A stretch of 64,000 nt of DNA from Steroidobacter gossypii (GTDB taxonomy: Bacteria > Pseudomonadota > Gammaproteobacteria > Steroidobacterales > Steroidobacteraceae), in NCBI RefSeq assembly GCF_016801985.1, contig NZ_JAEVLS010000001.1:1116001-1180000 (forward strand), given 5' to 3'. How positions within the stretch are numbered: the first letter of the stretch is position 1; each line of letters begins with the position of its first letter. This document shows positions 46,631-55,433 of this stretch, in pieces. A program made the position numbers and the translations under genes. The notes below the pieces were generated by a model. The model saw only the letters and a list, made by a program, of their open reading frames with translations, was not told the DNA's origin and ran no database searches.

Positions 46631-48748
46631 ATGAGTATCGCCGCCAGCACCGCCCAGGATTCCGCACCCGTCTCGGCTTTCGGAGAAGGGCTCAACGCCG
46701 CTCAGCGACGCGCGGCTTTGTACGGCGCGCGCACTGCCGACGGTTTTTCAGCGGGACCATTGCTGATCATCGCCGGCGCCGGCACCGGTAAAACCAACAC
46801 GCTGGCGCACCGGGTCGCCCACCTGTTGCTCGAGGGCGTGCCTCCCGAGCGCATTCTGCTGCTGACCTTCACTCGTCGCGCCGCTCAGGAGATGCTTCGT
46901 CGAGCAGAACGCATCGCTACTCAAGCGCTCGCCGATTCACCGAGGGGCGGGGCGATTCACATCAACGCTGCGCGTCTGCTTTGGTCCGGCACGTACCACT
47001 CCATCGGCAATCGGCTGATACGAGAGTACGCGCACGTGGTCGGCCTGGAGCCGTCGTTCTCCGTGCTGGATCGAGGCGACGCCGCCGATCTGCTGGACGT
47101 CGTTCGGCAGGAGCTCGGCTTTTCCAAGAAAGAGAAACGCTTCCCCCGCAAGGACACGTGCCTGGCCATCTACTCGCACAAGGTGAACAGCCGCGCGCCC
47201 CTGGCGCAGACGTTGCAGGATTTCTTCCCCTGGTGCGCCGAGTGGGGCGACGAACTCGGCAAGCTGTTCCGCCGCTACGTCGAGATCAAACACTCGCAGC
47301 AGCTGCTCGATTACGACGATCTGCTGCTTTATTGGCACCTGCTCGTGCAGGAAGGGCAACTCGCCCAGGACATCGGTGCCCGCTTCTCGCACGTGCTGAT
47401 CGACGAGTACCAGGACACCAACACGCTGCAAGCGGAAATCGTCATGGCGATGAAACCGCAGGGGACCGGCGTCTGCGTGGTCGGCGACGATGCGCAGGCT
47501 ATCTACTCGTTCCGTGCCGCGACGGTGGAGAACATCCTTGAGTTTCCAACGCGGTTCTCGCCAGCCGCTGAAGTGATCAAGCTGGAGCACAACTATCGCT
47601 CCGTGCAACCGATTCTGGATGCGGCCAACTGCCTGATGAGCGACAGCCCTCGCCAGTATCAGAAGGAACTGCGCTCGGGCCGCGCCTCATCGCGTCGCCC
47701 CGTTTATGTTTCCGTGCAGGATGACAAAGCTCAATCGCTGTACGTGGTGGAGCAGATCCTGGCGGCGCGAGAACAAGGCGTGCCGTTGCGCCGGCAGGCG
47801 GTGTTGATGCGCAATTCACATCATGGCGACGTGCTCGAGCTGGAGCTGATCCGGCGCAATATTCCCTACACGAAATACGGTGGCCTGAAGTTTCTCGAAG
47901 CCGCGCACGTGAAGGATGTGTTGGCGCTGCTGCGGTGGGCGGACAATCCGAAACATCGCATCGCCGGCTTTCGCGTCCTGCAATTGTTGACCGGGGTCGG
48001 CCCGGCGGTCGCGGATCGTTGTTTGAAAGTCTTCGAAGCCAGCGGCTTCGCCTGGCCGACGCTCGCTTCCTATCGCATGCCGGCCGCGGCCGAAAAGGAC
48101 TGGGCCGGATTGGTGGAGCTCGTCGACGACCTCACCCAGGCGCGCGAGTGGATCGGCCAGCTCGGTCGACTGCGCAAATGGTACGAGCCGCAGCTCGAGC
48201 GCATTTACGACGCGGCCCGGGTGCGCATGGGCGACATCGAGCAGCTGGAACGGCTGGCAGGGCAATATGCATCGCGCGAGCAGTTCATCACCGAGCTGAC
48301 GCTGGATCCGCCAAAGGTCAGCAGCGACCTGGCCGGCGATCCGGCGCGCGACGAGGATTATCTGATCCTGTCCACCATCCATTCGGCGAAAGGCCAGGAG
48401 TGGGACTCGGTGTATGTCTTGAACGTGGCTGACGGCAACTTCCCCAACGAACATGCCACCGGCCGTCCGGATCTGATCGAGGAAGAGCGGCGCCTGCTAT
48501 ACGTTGCGATGACCCGGGCCAAGCACGACCTGCATCTGGTGGCGCCGCTCAGGTACTACATCACTCAGCAGAGTCGCACTGGCGATGCGCACGTCTACGG
48601 CGCGCGCAGCCGGTTCATGACCGATCAGCTCATGCAATGTTTCGAACAGAAAGCATGGCCGGCCGTGCCCAACACTCCTGCCAGCAAGGCCTCTGAGACC
48701 AAAGTACGAATTGACGCAGCCGCAGCGCTACGCGCAATGTGGGACTGA
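46631..48748 (+). CDS. UvrD/Rep-family ATP-dependent DNA helicase
   Basis: 705 residues from the ATG at 46631. Superfamily 1A motifs in order: Q motif 'LNAAQRRAA', I 'IAGAGTGKTNTLAHRV', Ia 'LLTFTRRAAQEM', II 'VLIDEYQDTNTLQ', III 'VVGDDAQAIYSFRAA', IV 'LEHNYRS', V 'ILSTIHSAKGQEWDSVYVLNVADGNFP' and VI 'EERRLLYVAMTRAKHDLHLV'. Motif II is DEYQ, not the DEFQ of classical UvrD, and the protein lacks the long C-terminal extension. It unwinds DNA 3' to 5'. The papain-like gene follows after 33 bp on the same strand, so both may share a transcript. Confidence 0.9.
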   Translation: MSIAASTAQDSAPVSAFGEGLNAAQRRAALYGARTADGFSAGPLLIIAGAGTGKTNTLAHRVAHLLLEGVPPERILLLTFTRRAAQEMLRRAERIATQALADSPRGGAIHINAARLLWSGTYHSIGNRLIREYAHVVGLEPSFSVLDRGDAADLLDVVRQELGFSKKEKRFPRKDTCLAIYSHKVNSRAPLAQTLQDFFPWCAEWGDELGKLFRRYVEIKHSQQLLDYDDLLLYWHLLVQEGQLAQDIGARFSHVLIDEYQDTNTLQAEIVMAMKPQGTGVCVVGDDAQAIYSFRAATVENILEFPTRFSPAAEVIKLEHNYRSVQPILDAANCLMSDSPRQYQKELRSGRASSRRPVYVSVQDDKAQSLYVVEQILAAREQGVPLRRQAVLMRNSHHGDVLELELIRRNIPYTKYGGLKFLEAAHVKDVLALLRWADNPKHRIAGFRVLQLLTGVGPAVADRCLKVFEASGFAWPTLASYRMPAAAEKDWAGLVELVDDLTQAREWIGQLGRLRKWYEPQLERIYDAARVRMGDIEQLERLAGQYASREQFITELTLDPPKVSSDLAGDPARDEDYLILSTIHSAKGQEWDSVYVLNVADGNFPNEHATGRPDLIEEERRLLYVAMTRAKHDLHLVAPLRYYITQQSRTGDAHVYGARSRFMTDQLMQCFEQKAWPAVPNTPASKASETKVRIDAAAALRAMWD

Positions 48749-48781
48749 CCCACTCAACAAAATAACTCGCACGGTCCAACC

Positions 48782-50794
48782 ATGGCGAAGCGCAAGTCCA
48801 GCGCCGCGGCTAGCCGCGGCCGTCAGCCTGCCAAAAAAAAGCGAATCTTCGACGTACGGCGGGACACGCTCGACTTCCGGGACAAGATGTATGTTCCCAG
48901 CTTGATCGAGGTGCCCACCGAGCGTGAGCTGCAGCGTTATCGCGAGTATGGCATTCCCATTCTCGATCAGGGCTACGAAGGCGCCTGCACCGGCTATGGG
49001 CTCGCGACGGTGGTCAACTACCTGCTCACGACCCGTAAAGTCGTGAGCGATTGCAATCCGGTCAGCCCACGCATGCTGTATGAGCTGGCCAAGCGTTACG
49101 ACGAGTGGCCCGGCGAAAGTTATTCAGGCTCGAGCGCGCGTGGCGCCATGAAGGGCTGGCACAAGCACGGGGTGTGCTCCGAGGCGCTGTGGCCCTCGGT
49201 CCCGAGTAAGAGCAATAAGGGTCAGCTGATCAGCGGCCTGAACGACGCGCGCACCGCCGATGCTCTGCGCCGCCCGCTTGGCGCCTACTACCGTGTGAAT
49301 CACAAAGACGTGGTGGCCTTGCATGCCGCCATTGCGGAAGTCGGCGTGTTGTTTGCCACGTCGAACGTTCATCAGGGTTGGACCCAACCGGGTGACGACG
49401 GCATGATCGAGCAGTCGGACACGCTGCTCGGCGCGCATGCCTTCGCCATCGTCGGATATGACAAGCGCGGGCTTTGGATCCAGAACTCCTGGGGCGAGCA
49501 GTGGGGCTATCAAGGCTTTGCTTGCATCAGCTACGACGACTGGCTGCAGAATGCCACCGATGTGTGGGTCGCTCGCCTGGGTGCGCCCATCGAGCTCAAG
49601 AAGAGCAGTTCGACCGCCGTGGCGCATTCCGCTTCGGCGGGGCTCTCGGCCGCTTATTCCTATCCAGATCTGCGGCCGCATATCATCAGCCTTGGCAACA
49701 ACGGTGAATTCAAGGCCGGCGGCAACTACGGCACCTCGGCCGAAGAAGTGGCCGAGCTGTTCAAAAGTGAGCTGCCGAAAGCCATCGAGAACGCCGGCTA
49801 TAAACACATTCTGCTGTACGCGCACGGCGGGCTGGTCAGCGAGAACGCAGCCGTGCAACGGCTCGCCGATTACCGGCCGACCATGCTCTCGGCCGGCATC
49901 TATCCGTTCACGTTTATCTGGCACAGCGACTACTGGACCACGGTCAAGAACATATTGAACGACGCCTTCCAGCGCCGCCGGCCGGAAGGCGCGCTCGACG
50001 CCACCAAGGACTTCATGCTGGATCGGCTCGACGATGCCCTCGAGCCGCTCGCCCGATTGCTCTCGGGCAAAGCCGCCTGGGACGAAATGAAAGAGAACGC
50101 GCTCGCGGCGACCCGGAACACCAAGGGTGGCGCTCGCGCGGTCGTCGGGCATTTGAAGCGGCTGCTGAGCAAGCTTTCTGGCGCGCAGACCCCAAAGATT
50201 CATATCGTCGGCCATAGTGCCGGCAGCATCTTGCATGCGCCCTTGATCACAGCCCTCAACGATGCGGGCATCGACATAGAGACTTGCACGCTATGGGCGC
50301 CGGCTTGCACCATCAAGTTGTTCAAGCAGCACTACCTTCCCGCGATCAAGAATAAGCGCATCAAGCGATTCGCGCTGTTTACGCTGTCGGACAAGGCGGA
50401 GCAGGACGACGAGTGCGCCAACCTGTATCACAAGTCGCTGCTGTATCTGGTCTCGCATGCATTCGAGGACCAGCCTCGCATTCCACTATTCCGCGAAGGC
50501 GAGCCGATCCTCGGCATGGAGAAGTTCCTGCGCAAGGATGCGGAACTGATGACCTTGTTCAAGAGCGGCAATGCCGACCTGGTGATCTCGCCGAACAACC
50601 GGCCGATCGGCGCCATCGATGCGTCGACCTCGCTACATCACGGCGATTTCGACGATGACGACGCAACCGTGCGCGCGACTCTGCGCCGGATCCTCAGCGA
50701 CGGCCCGGCGAAGAGCGAGACGCTCAAGTTTCAACGTTCCGCCTCGTCCTTGCGCGAAAGTCGAGTGCGCGCAGATAAGGCGGCAGGGTTCTGA
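48782..50794 (+). CDS. Papain-like (C1) peptidase fused to an alpha/beta hydrolase
   Basis: 670 residues, no signal peptide. The N-terminus is Lys/Arg-rich. Residues about 25-265 form a papain-type domain: oxyanion Gln63 and nucleophile Cys69 in 'DQGYEGACTGYGLA', His219 in 'GAHAFAIVGYDKRG', Asn235 in 'LWIQNSWGEQWGYQGF'. Residues about 340-600 hold an alpha/beta hydrolase: oxyanion 'LLYAHGG' and the nucleophile elbow GHSAG with Ser479. This pairing in one chain is unusual. The cytosolic prediction means an intracellular target, or export by a route without a signal peptide. Its last 71 bp overlap the convergent DUF192 gene. Confidence 0.85.
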   Translation: MAKRKSSAAASRGRQPAKKKRIFDVRRDTLDFRDKMYVPSLIEVPTERELQRYREYGIPILDQGYEGACTGYGLATVVNYLLTTRKVVSDCNPVSPRMLYELAKRYDEWPGESYSGSSARGAMKGWHKHGVCSEALWPSVPSKSNKGQLISGLNDARTADALRRPLGAYYRVNHKDVVALHAAIAEVGVLFATSNVHQGWTQPGDDGMIEQSDTLLGAHAFAIVGYDKRGLWIQNSWGEQWGYQGFACISYDDWLQNATDVWVARLGAPIELKKSSSTAVAHSASAGLSAAYSYPDLRPHIISLGNNGEFKAGGNYGTSAEEVAELFKSELPKAIENAGYKHILLYAHGGLVSENAAVQRLADYRPTMLSAGIYPFTFIWHSDYWTTVKNILNDAFQRRRPEGALDATKDFMLDRLDDALEPLARLLSGKAAWDEMKENALAATRNTKGGARAVVGHLKRLLSKLSGAQTPKIHIVGHSAGSILHAPLITALNDAGIDIETCTLWAPACTIKLFKQHYLPAIKNKRIKRFALFTLSDKAEQDDECANLYHKSLLYLVSHAFEDQPRIPLFREGEPILGMEKFLRKDAELMTLFKSGNADLVISPNNRPIGAIDASTSLHHGDFDDDDATVRATLRRILSDGPAKSETLKFQRSASSLRESRVRADKAAGF

Positions 50795-51299
50795 CGGGTT
50801 TCACGCCGACGTTGCATGGAGCTTTGACCGAGCCTGTGCAGCGTCGGTCGATCGGCAGCCGCAACGAGAAACGCAGGGAGGTGCGCTTACATGGCACGAC
50901 GCGCAGGGCTGGCTGCCGGATGGTAGGCCGCTCGCTTGGATCTGCAGACGCGGAGTGCACGATGAGATACGTGCCCGTTGTGAGTCGAGTTGTCGCGATC
51001 CTGCCTGCCGCCAACTCCAACACACGCGCGGTGCCGCTCGGCGCCATCACCACGCGCCACGGCGGTACATACTCCACGAGCTGAAGCACCCGCATTTGCC
51101 GATTTAGAAACACGACGTCGATGCTGAAGCGCATCCCAAGCGTGTGAATGCTTCCGCCCGGAATCAGTAACAGTCCTTGCTGGTCGGGGATGCGGGTGCG
51201 ACGGAGCAAACCGAGGCAGCGCGAGCGGAACGAACAAGCCATCTCTACGTGACGGGCGATGCACCGGCCGTCCACGGTACGTAACTCCACAGTCTTCAT
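50724..51299 (-). CDS. DUF192 domain protein at the end of the Tad locus
   Basis: 191 residues from the ATG at 51299. Residues about 5-115 match DUF192: 'ACSFRSRCLGLLRR', 'GLLLIPGGSIHTLGMRFSIDVVFLNRQMRVLQLVEYVPPWRVV' and 'VLELAAGRI'. DUF192 genes often close Tad/Flp loci. The last 75 residues are basic, unlike the family, and overlap the convergent protease gene by 71 bp; this tail may be read-through after loss of the original stop. Confidence 0.8.
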   Translation of the reverse strand: MKTVELRTVDGRCIARHVEMACSFRSRCLGLLRRTRIPDQQGLLLIPGGSIHTLGMRFSIDVVFLNRQMRVLQLVEYVPPWRVVMAPSGTARVLELAAGRIATTRLTTGTYLIVHSASADPSERPTIRQPALRVVPCKRTSLRFSLRLPIDRRCTGSVKAPCNVGVKPVRTLPPYLRALDFRARTRRNVET

Positions 51300-51332
51300 G
51301 GTGCGTCCTTGCACTCCTGCATCGAGAATCTA

Positions 51333-52235
51333 TCAGAACAAGCTGAGCACCCCGGCCTGCAGCAGCTGAATGACGATGGGAAAGCCGATGATGATGAAGG
51401 TCGTCGGAAACAGCAGGGCGATCAGCGGGAACAGCATTTTCACCGGCGCCTGATTGGCCAGTTTTTCGGCGCGGAGGAATCTTTCCTGCCGCCGTTGTCG
51501 AGCTTGCTCGGTCAGCACTTCGCCGAGCGAACCGCCGGTTTGCTCAGCCTGCGCGACGGCGGCCACGAAGTTGGTCACCGCCGGCAGTGACACTCGCGCC
51601 GCCAGTCGATCCATCGCGGCTCGTCTTGCCAAGCCCGCTCTCGATTCTCGCAGGTAGCGGGAGAATTCCTGCTGCACGGGGCCGCTGCGCATCGAGCTGA
51701 CCGCTTGCTCCAGGGCGGCAGTGAAGTTCAGGCCGGCTTTCATGGTCAGCACGAGTACGTCCAGGAAGAACGGGAACTCTTTCTCGAAGCGGGCCTGGCG
51801 TTGCTTTGTGATTTCCCTCAGTCGCAAGTCCGGAAACAGGAACGAAAGTGGCGCCATGGCCGCCGCTACCGCCAGGTGCAGTGGATCTCGCAGCTCGAAC
51901 AAGAGGATGAGCGCCGCCGCCATCGCCGTTCCGAGCACCGAGACGACGCGTCGAATGATCACGAATTCTGCTGGGCTGATCATGTAAGCCGCGCCTGCGG
52001 CATCCAGCCGTGTTTGGATGACCTCGCGCCGCTGCGGCGTCAGCGAGGATTCCACGGAGGCGCTGTACCAGCGCATGGCGGGTCGGAGCGCCTTGAGAAA
52101 CCATGGTAGGCGGTCGCGCCAAGCCTCGTCGCGTGTCGTCGGCGCATGAGTGGCGCTGCGCAGGGCAAGAGGAAGCAGCACGATCAAGCAGCAGCTCGCG
52201 CTAGCTAAGAGCATGGGCAGGTACATACTCGACAT
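51333..52235 (-). CDS. tadC: Tad pilus inner-membrane platform protein TadC
   Basis: 300 residues with the T2SS F-type domain ('FFLDVLVLTMKAGLNFTAALEQAVSSMRSGPVQQEFSRYLRESRAG', 'LGEVLTEQARQRRQERFLRAEKLANQAPVKMLFPLIALLFPTTFIIIG') and about four membrane helices. With TadB it forms the platform on which TadA acts. It follows tadB by 51 bp. Confidence 0.92.
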   Translation of the reverse strand: MSSMYLPMLLASASCCLIVLLPLALRSATHAPTTRDEAWRDRLPWFLKALRPAMRWYSASVESSLTPQRREVIQTRLDAAGAAYMISPAEFVIIRRVVSVLGTAMAAALILLFELRDPLHLAVAAAMAPLSFLFPDLRLREITKQRQARFEKEFPFFLDVLVLTMKAGLNFTAALEQAVSSMRSGPVQQEFSRYLRESRAGLARRAAMDRLAARVSLPAVTNFVAAVAQAEQTGGSLGEVLTEQARQRRQERFLRAEKLANQAPVKMLFPLIALLFPTTFIIIGFPIVIQLLQAGVLSLF

Positions 52236-52286
52236 GGTTCATCTCAACGCGATGCTCTGCTTCGTGGCCAAGCCGACGACCGGCGA

Positions 52287-53135
52287 TTACACATCGATGC
52301 GCACGATCTTGCGGATCAGCCAGGCCGCAAGCGCCATCATCCCGGCGATGATGACGAGCACGATCCAGCCATACCATTGCGTGAACAGCAAACTCATGCG
52401 TTCCGGCTGCTGTTGATACAAGACCAGGCCGATGAAGATGGGCAGCAGCCCAACCACCCAGCCTTGCGCGCGACCCATGGATGTCAACGCGTCGATCTTG
52501 CCTTCGACGTGTGCCTTCTCTTGTAGGGTCCGCGCAAGCGACTCGAGCGTATCGGCCAGATTGCCACCCACTCGGCGCGAAACGTTCATCGCCGTATTCA
52601 TCAGGTCCAACTCCGGCGCGCCCACGCGACGGCGCAGGTCATCGAGTGATTCGGCCAAGGGTCGCCCGATTCGTTGCTCGGCAAGCACAATGCTGAATTC
52701 CTGACAGAGAGGCGCCGGCTGACGCGATGCCATCAACTCGAGCCCACGGGTCAGCGTGGACCCGGCTCGCAAGGCCGCGCCCAGCGCGAGCAATGCATCC
52801 GGAAGTTGGTAGACGAACTGTTTGCGTCTTCGCTCCGCGATGCGCCTTGCGATCAGCCAAGGACCGGTGAGGCTTGCAATGATGGCGACAACGCAGGCGA
52901 CGGGCCCAGCGGCGGCAAAGGCTGCTGAACCTGAGACCACTGTGAGCGCGATGCTCCAGAGGAACATGGCGCGCGGATTCGTTAGCACGAAGCTTTGTTT
53001 CAGACTGGCGCCGATCGTGGCGATGAACGAGCGTTGGTAGCTCAGAACAGCGCGTGCGACGACAGCCGCCAGTATTGCCGCTGCGATGCCAGTGCATGCG
53101 ACAGGCGCGAACATGGTGTTTGAAAGAGAGTACAT
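52287..53135 (-). CDS. tadB: Tad pilus inner-membrane platform protein TadB
   Basis: 282 residues from the ATG at 53135, 5 bp after the tadA stop. Two or three N-terminal helices, a T2SS F domain ('QLPDALLALGAALRAGSTLTRGLELMA', 'VGGNLADTLESLARTLQEKAHVEGKIDALTSMGRAQGWVVGLLPIFIGLVLY') and a C-terminal helix pair. This is the TadB half of the split platform. Confidence 0.92.
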   Translation of the reverse strand: MYSLSNTMFAPVACTGIAAAILAAVVARAVLSYQRSFIATIGASLKQSFVLTNPRAMFLWSIALTVVSGSAAFAAAGPVACVVAIIASLTGPWLIARRIAERRRKQFVYQLPDALLALGAALRAGSTLTRGLELMASRQPAPLCQEFSIVLAEQRIGRPLAESLDDLRRRVGAPELDLMNTAMNVSRRVGGNLADTLESLARTLQEKAHVEGKIDALTSMGRAQGWVVGLLPIFIGLVLYQQQPERMSLLFTQWYGWIVLVIIAGMMALAAWLIRKIVRIDV

Positions 53136-53140
53136 CTCGT

Positions 53141-54439
<1,299 letters not shown>

Positions 54440-54463
54440 CGTGCGGTCCTTCGCCTTTGTGGG

Positions 54464-55009
54464 TCAGTCGAGATAACGCACGTTCGTCCATGAACGGCGG
54501 ATGTGTTCCGACAGGTGTGGCAACTTGTCTCTCAAGGTGACTGCCTGCATCACCACGGCCGGGCGGCCTTCGCGGTGGCCACAGAAGATCAGCACGTCGA
54601 TGGGCATCTTGTCCGACTTGGCGTGGAGGATTGCTTCGTAGCCCGTCAGGTCGCCGAAGGAGCGCTGCCTTATCTCTTTCGGCGGTTGAGTGCGGTAGTT
54701 GGCGGCAATCTGATGAAGCACGCCGCGCGCGGCGGCTTCCAGCTCGGTCTCACGGAGTTTGAGGTGCGGCATGACGGTCCAGCTCATGTATGCCGGCGGA
54801 TAGGTGAGCGCCGGGGTTTCGGCGACGAACGTGAATGCGTCGCCTACGTCGCTGAGGTGCGTTTCCCACTCCGGGTCCTGCTCGGTCCAGATCTCGAGGT
54901 TCAGTTCAGGCAGGCGGTGGATGATCATTGGCCGGCCTGCTCTTGTGCTCGCGGCAGCGATGCACGCTGTCATTGCGAAGAAGGCGATTAGAAGTATGGT
55001 GTTTCTCAT
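54464..55009 (-). CDS. Secreted or lipid-anchored protein of unknown function in the tad operon
   Basis: 181 residues from the ATG at 55009, which has AGGAGG upstream and overlaps the previous stop as ATGA. The N-terminus (NTILLIAFFAMTACIAAAS) is a signal peptide, possibly with a non-standard lipobox at MTAC. The mature part is alpha/beta ('IIHRLPELNLEIWTEQDPEWETHLSDVGDAFTFVAETP'). Located between the toxin cassette and tadA. It could be a Tad accessory protein or an additional, periplasmic immunity factor; I cannot decide. Confidence 0.65.
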   Translation of the reverse strand: MRNTILLIAFFAMTACIAAASTRAGRPMIIHRLPELNLEIWTEQDPEWETHLSDVGDAFTFVAETPALTYPPAYMSWTVMPHLKLRETELEAAARGVLHQIAANYRTQPPKEIRQRSFGDLTGYEAILHAKSDKMPIDVLIFCGHREGRPAVVMQAVTLRDKLPHLSEHIRRSWTNVRYLD

Positions 55010-55197
55010 AGCGCGCCTCCTTTCGCGATCAGACCGATCAGGAAAGCTGTCGTGGTGGCGACCAGGCCGGTCCAGTGGTTCGCGCGTCGGAATGCGTCGC
55101 GCCAGTTCAAGCGCGCGAGCAGCCACACGATCAGCCAGATCAGGGCGTAGGAGAGTACGAAGCGGCCGAGGAGGTTGCCGAGGAGATAGGCGCTCAT
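55006..55197 (-). CDS. Small membrane protein of unknown function in the tad operon
   Basis: 63 residues from the ATG at 55197 (MSAYLLGNLLGRF). Two hydrophobic stretches (LSYALIWLIVWLLARL and TGLVATTTAFLIGLIAKGG) are joined by a basic loop. Overlaps the next gene by ATGA, so the two are translated together. No family recognised. Confidence 0.6.
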   Translation of the reverse strand: MSAYLLGNLLGRFVLSYALIWLIVWLLARLNWRDAFRRANHWTGLVATTTAFLIGLIAKGGAL

Positions 55198-55287
55198 GCG
55201 ATCAGCCTTCTCGCATGCGTACGTTTGGTCGCACACCCGAGCTTGGGTTCCGCTCGCGAGCCGATCTTCGATCGAACGGGCGAATCG

Positions 55288-55432
55288 GGTTCGATGTGCG
55301 GTCGAACGGGTGGAGCCGGTTCGATGTGCGGTCGACTTGTTTCATTGGCGTCCTTGCCTCTGTTGTTCCTGCTTCGGCCCTGCTTAGCGCGTTGTCGCCT
55401 GCTTCGTCCCTGCCTAGCTCGCCTGCTTCGTC
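55288..55432. repeat. Two sets of direct repeats with 30-bp period
   Basis: GGTTCGATGTGCGGTCGA occurs at 55288 and 55318. A second unit, CCTGCTTCGKCCCTGC, occurs at 55368 and 55398, with a partial copy at 55422. Both sets have a 30-bp spacing. They fill the gap between the toxin cassette and the downstream tad genes; no gene is seen in 55198-55433. Confidence 0.65.
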
Positions 55433-55433
55433 T

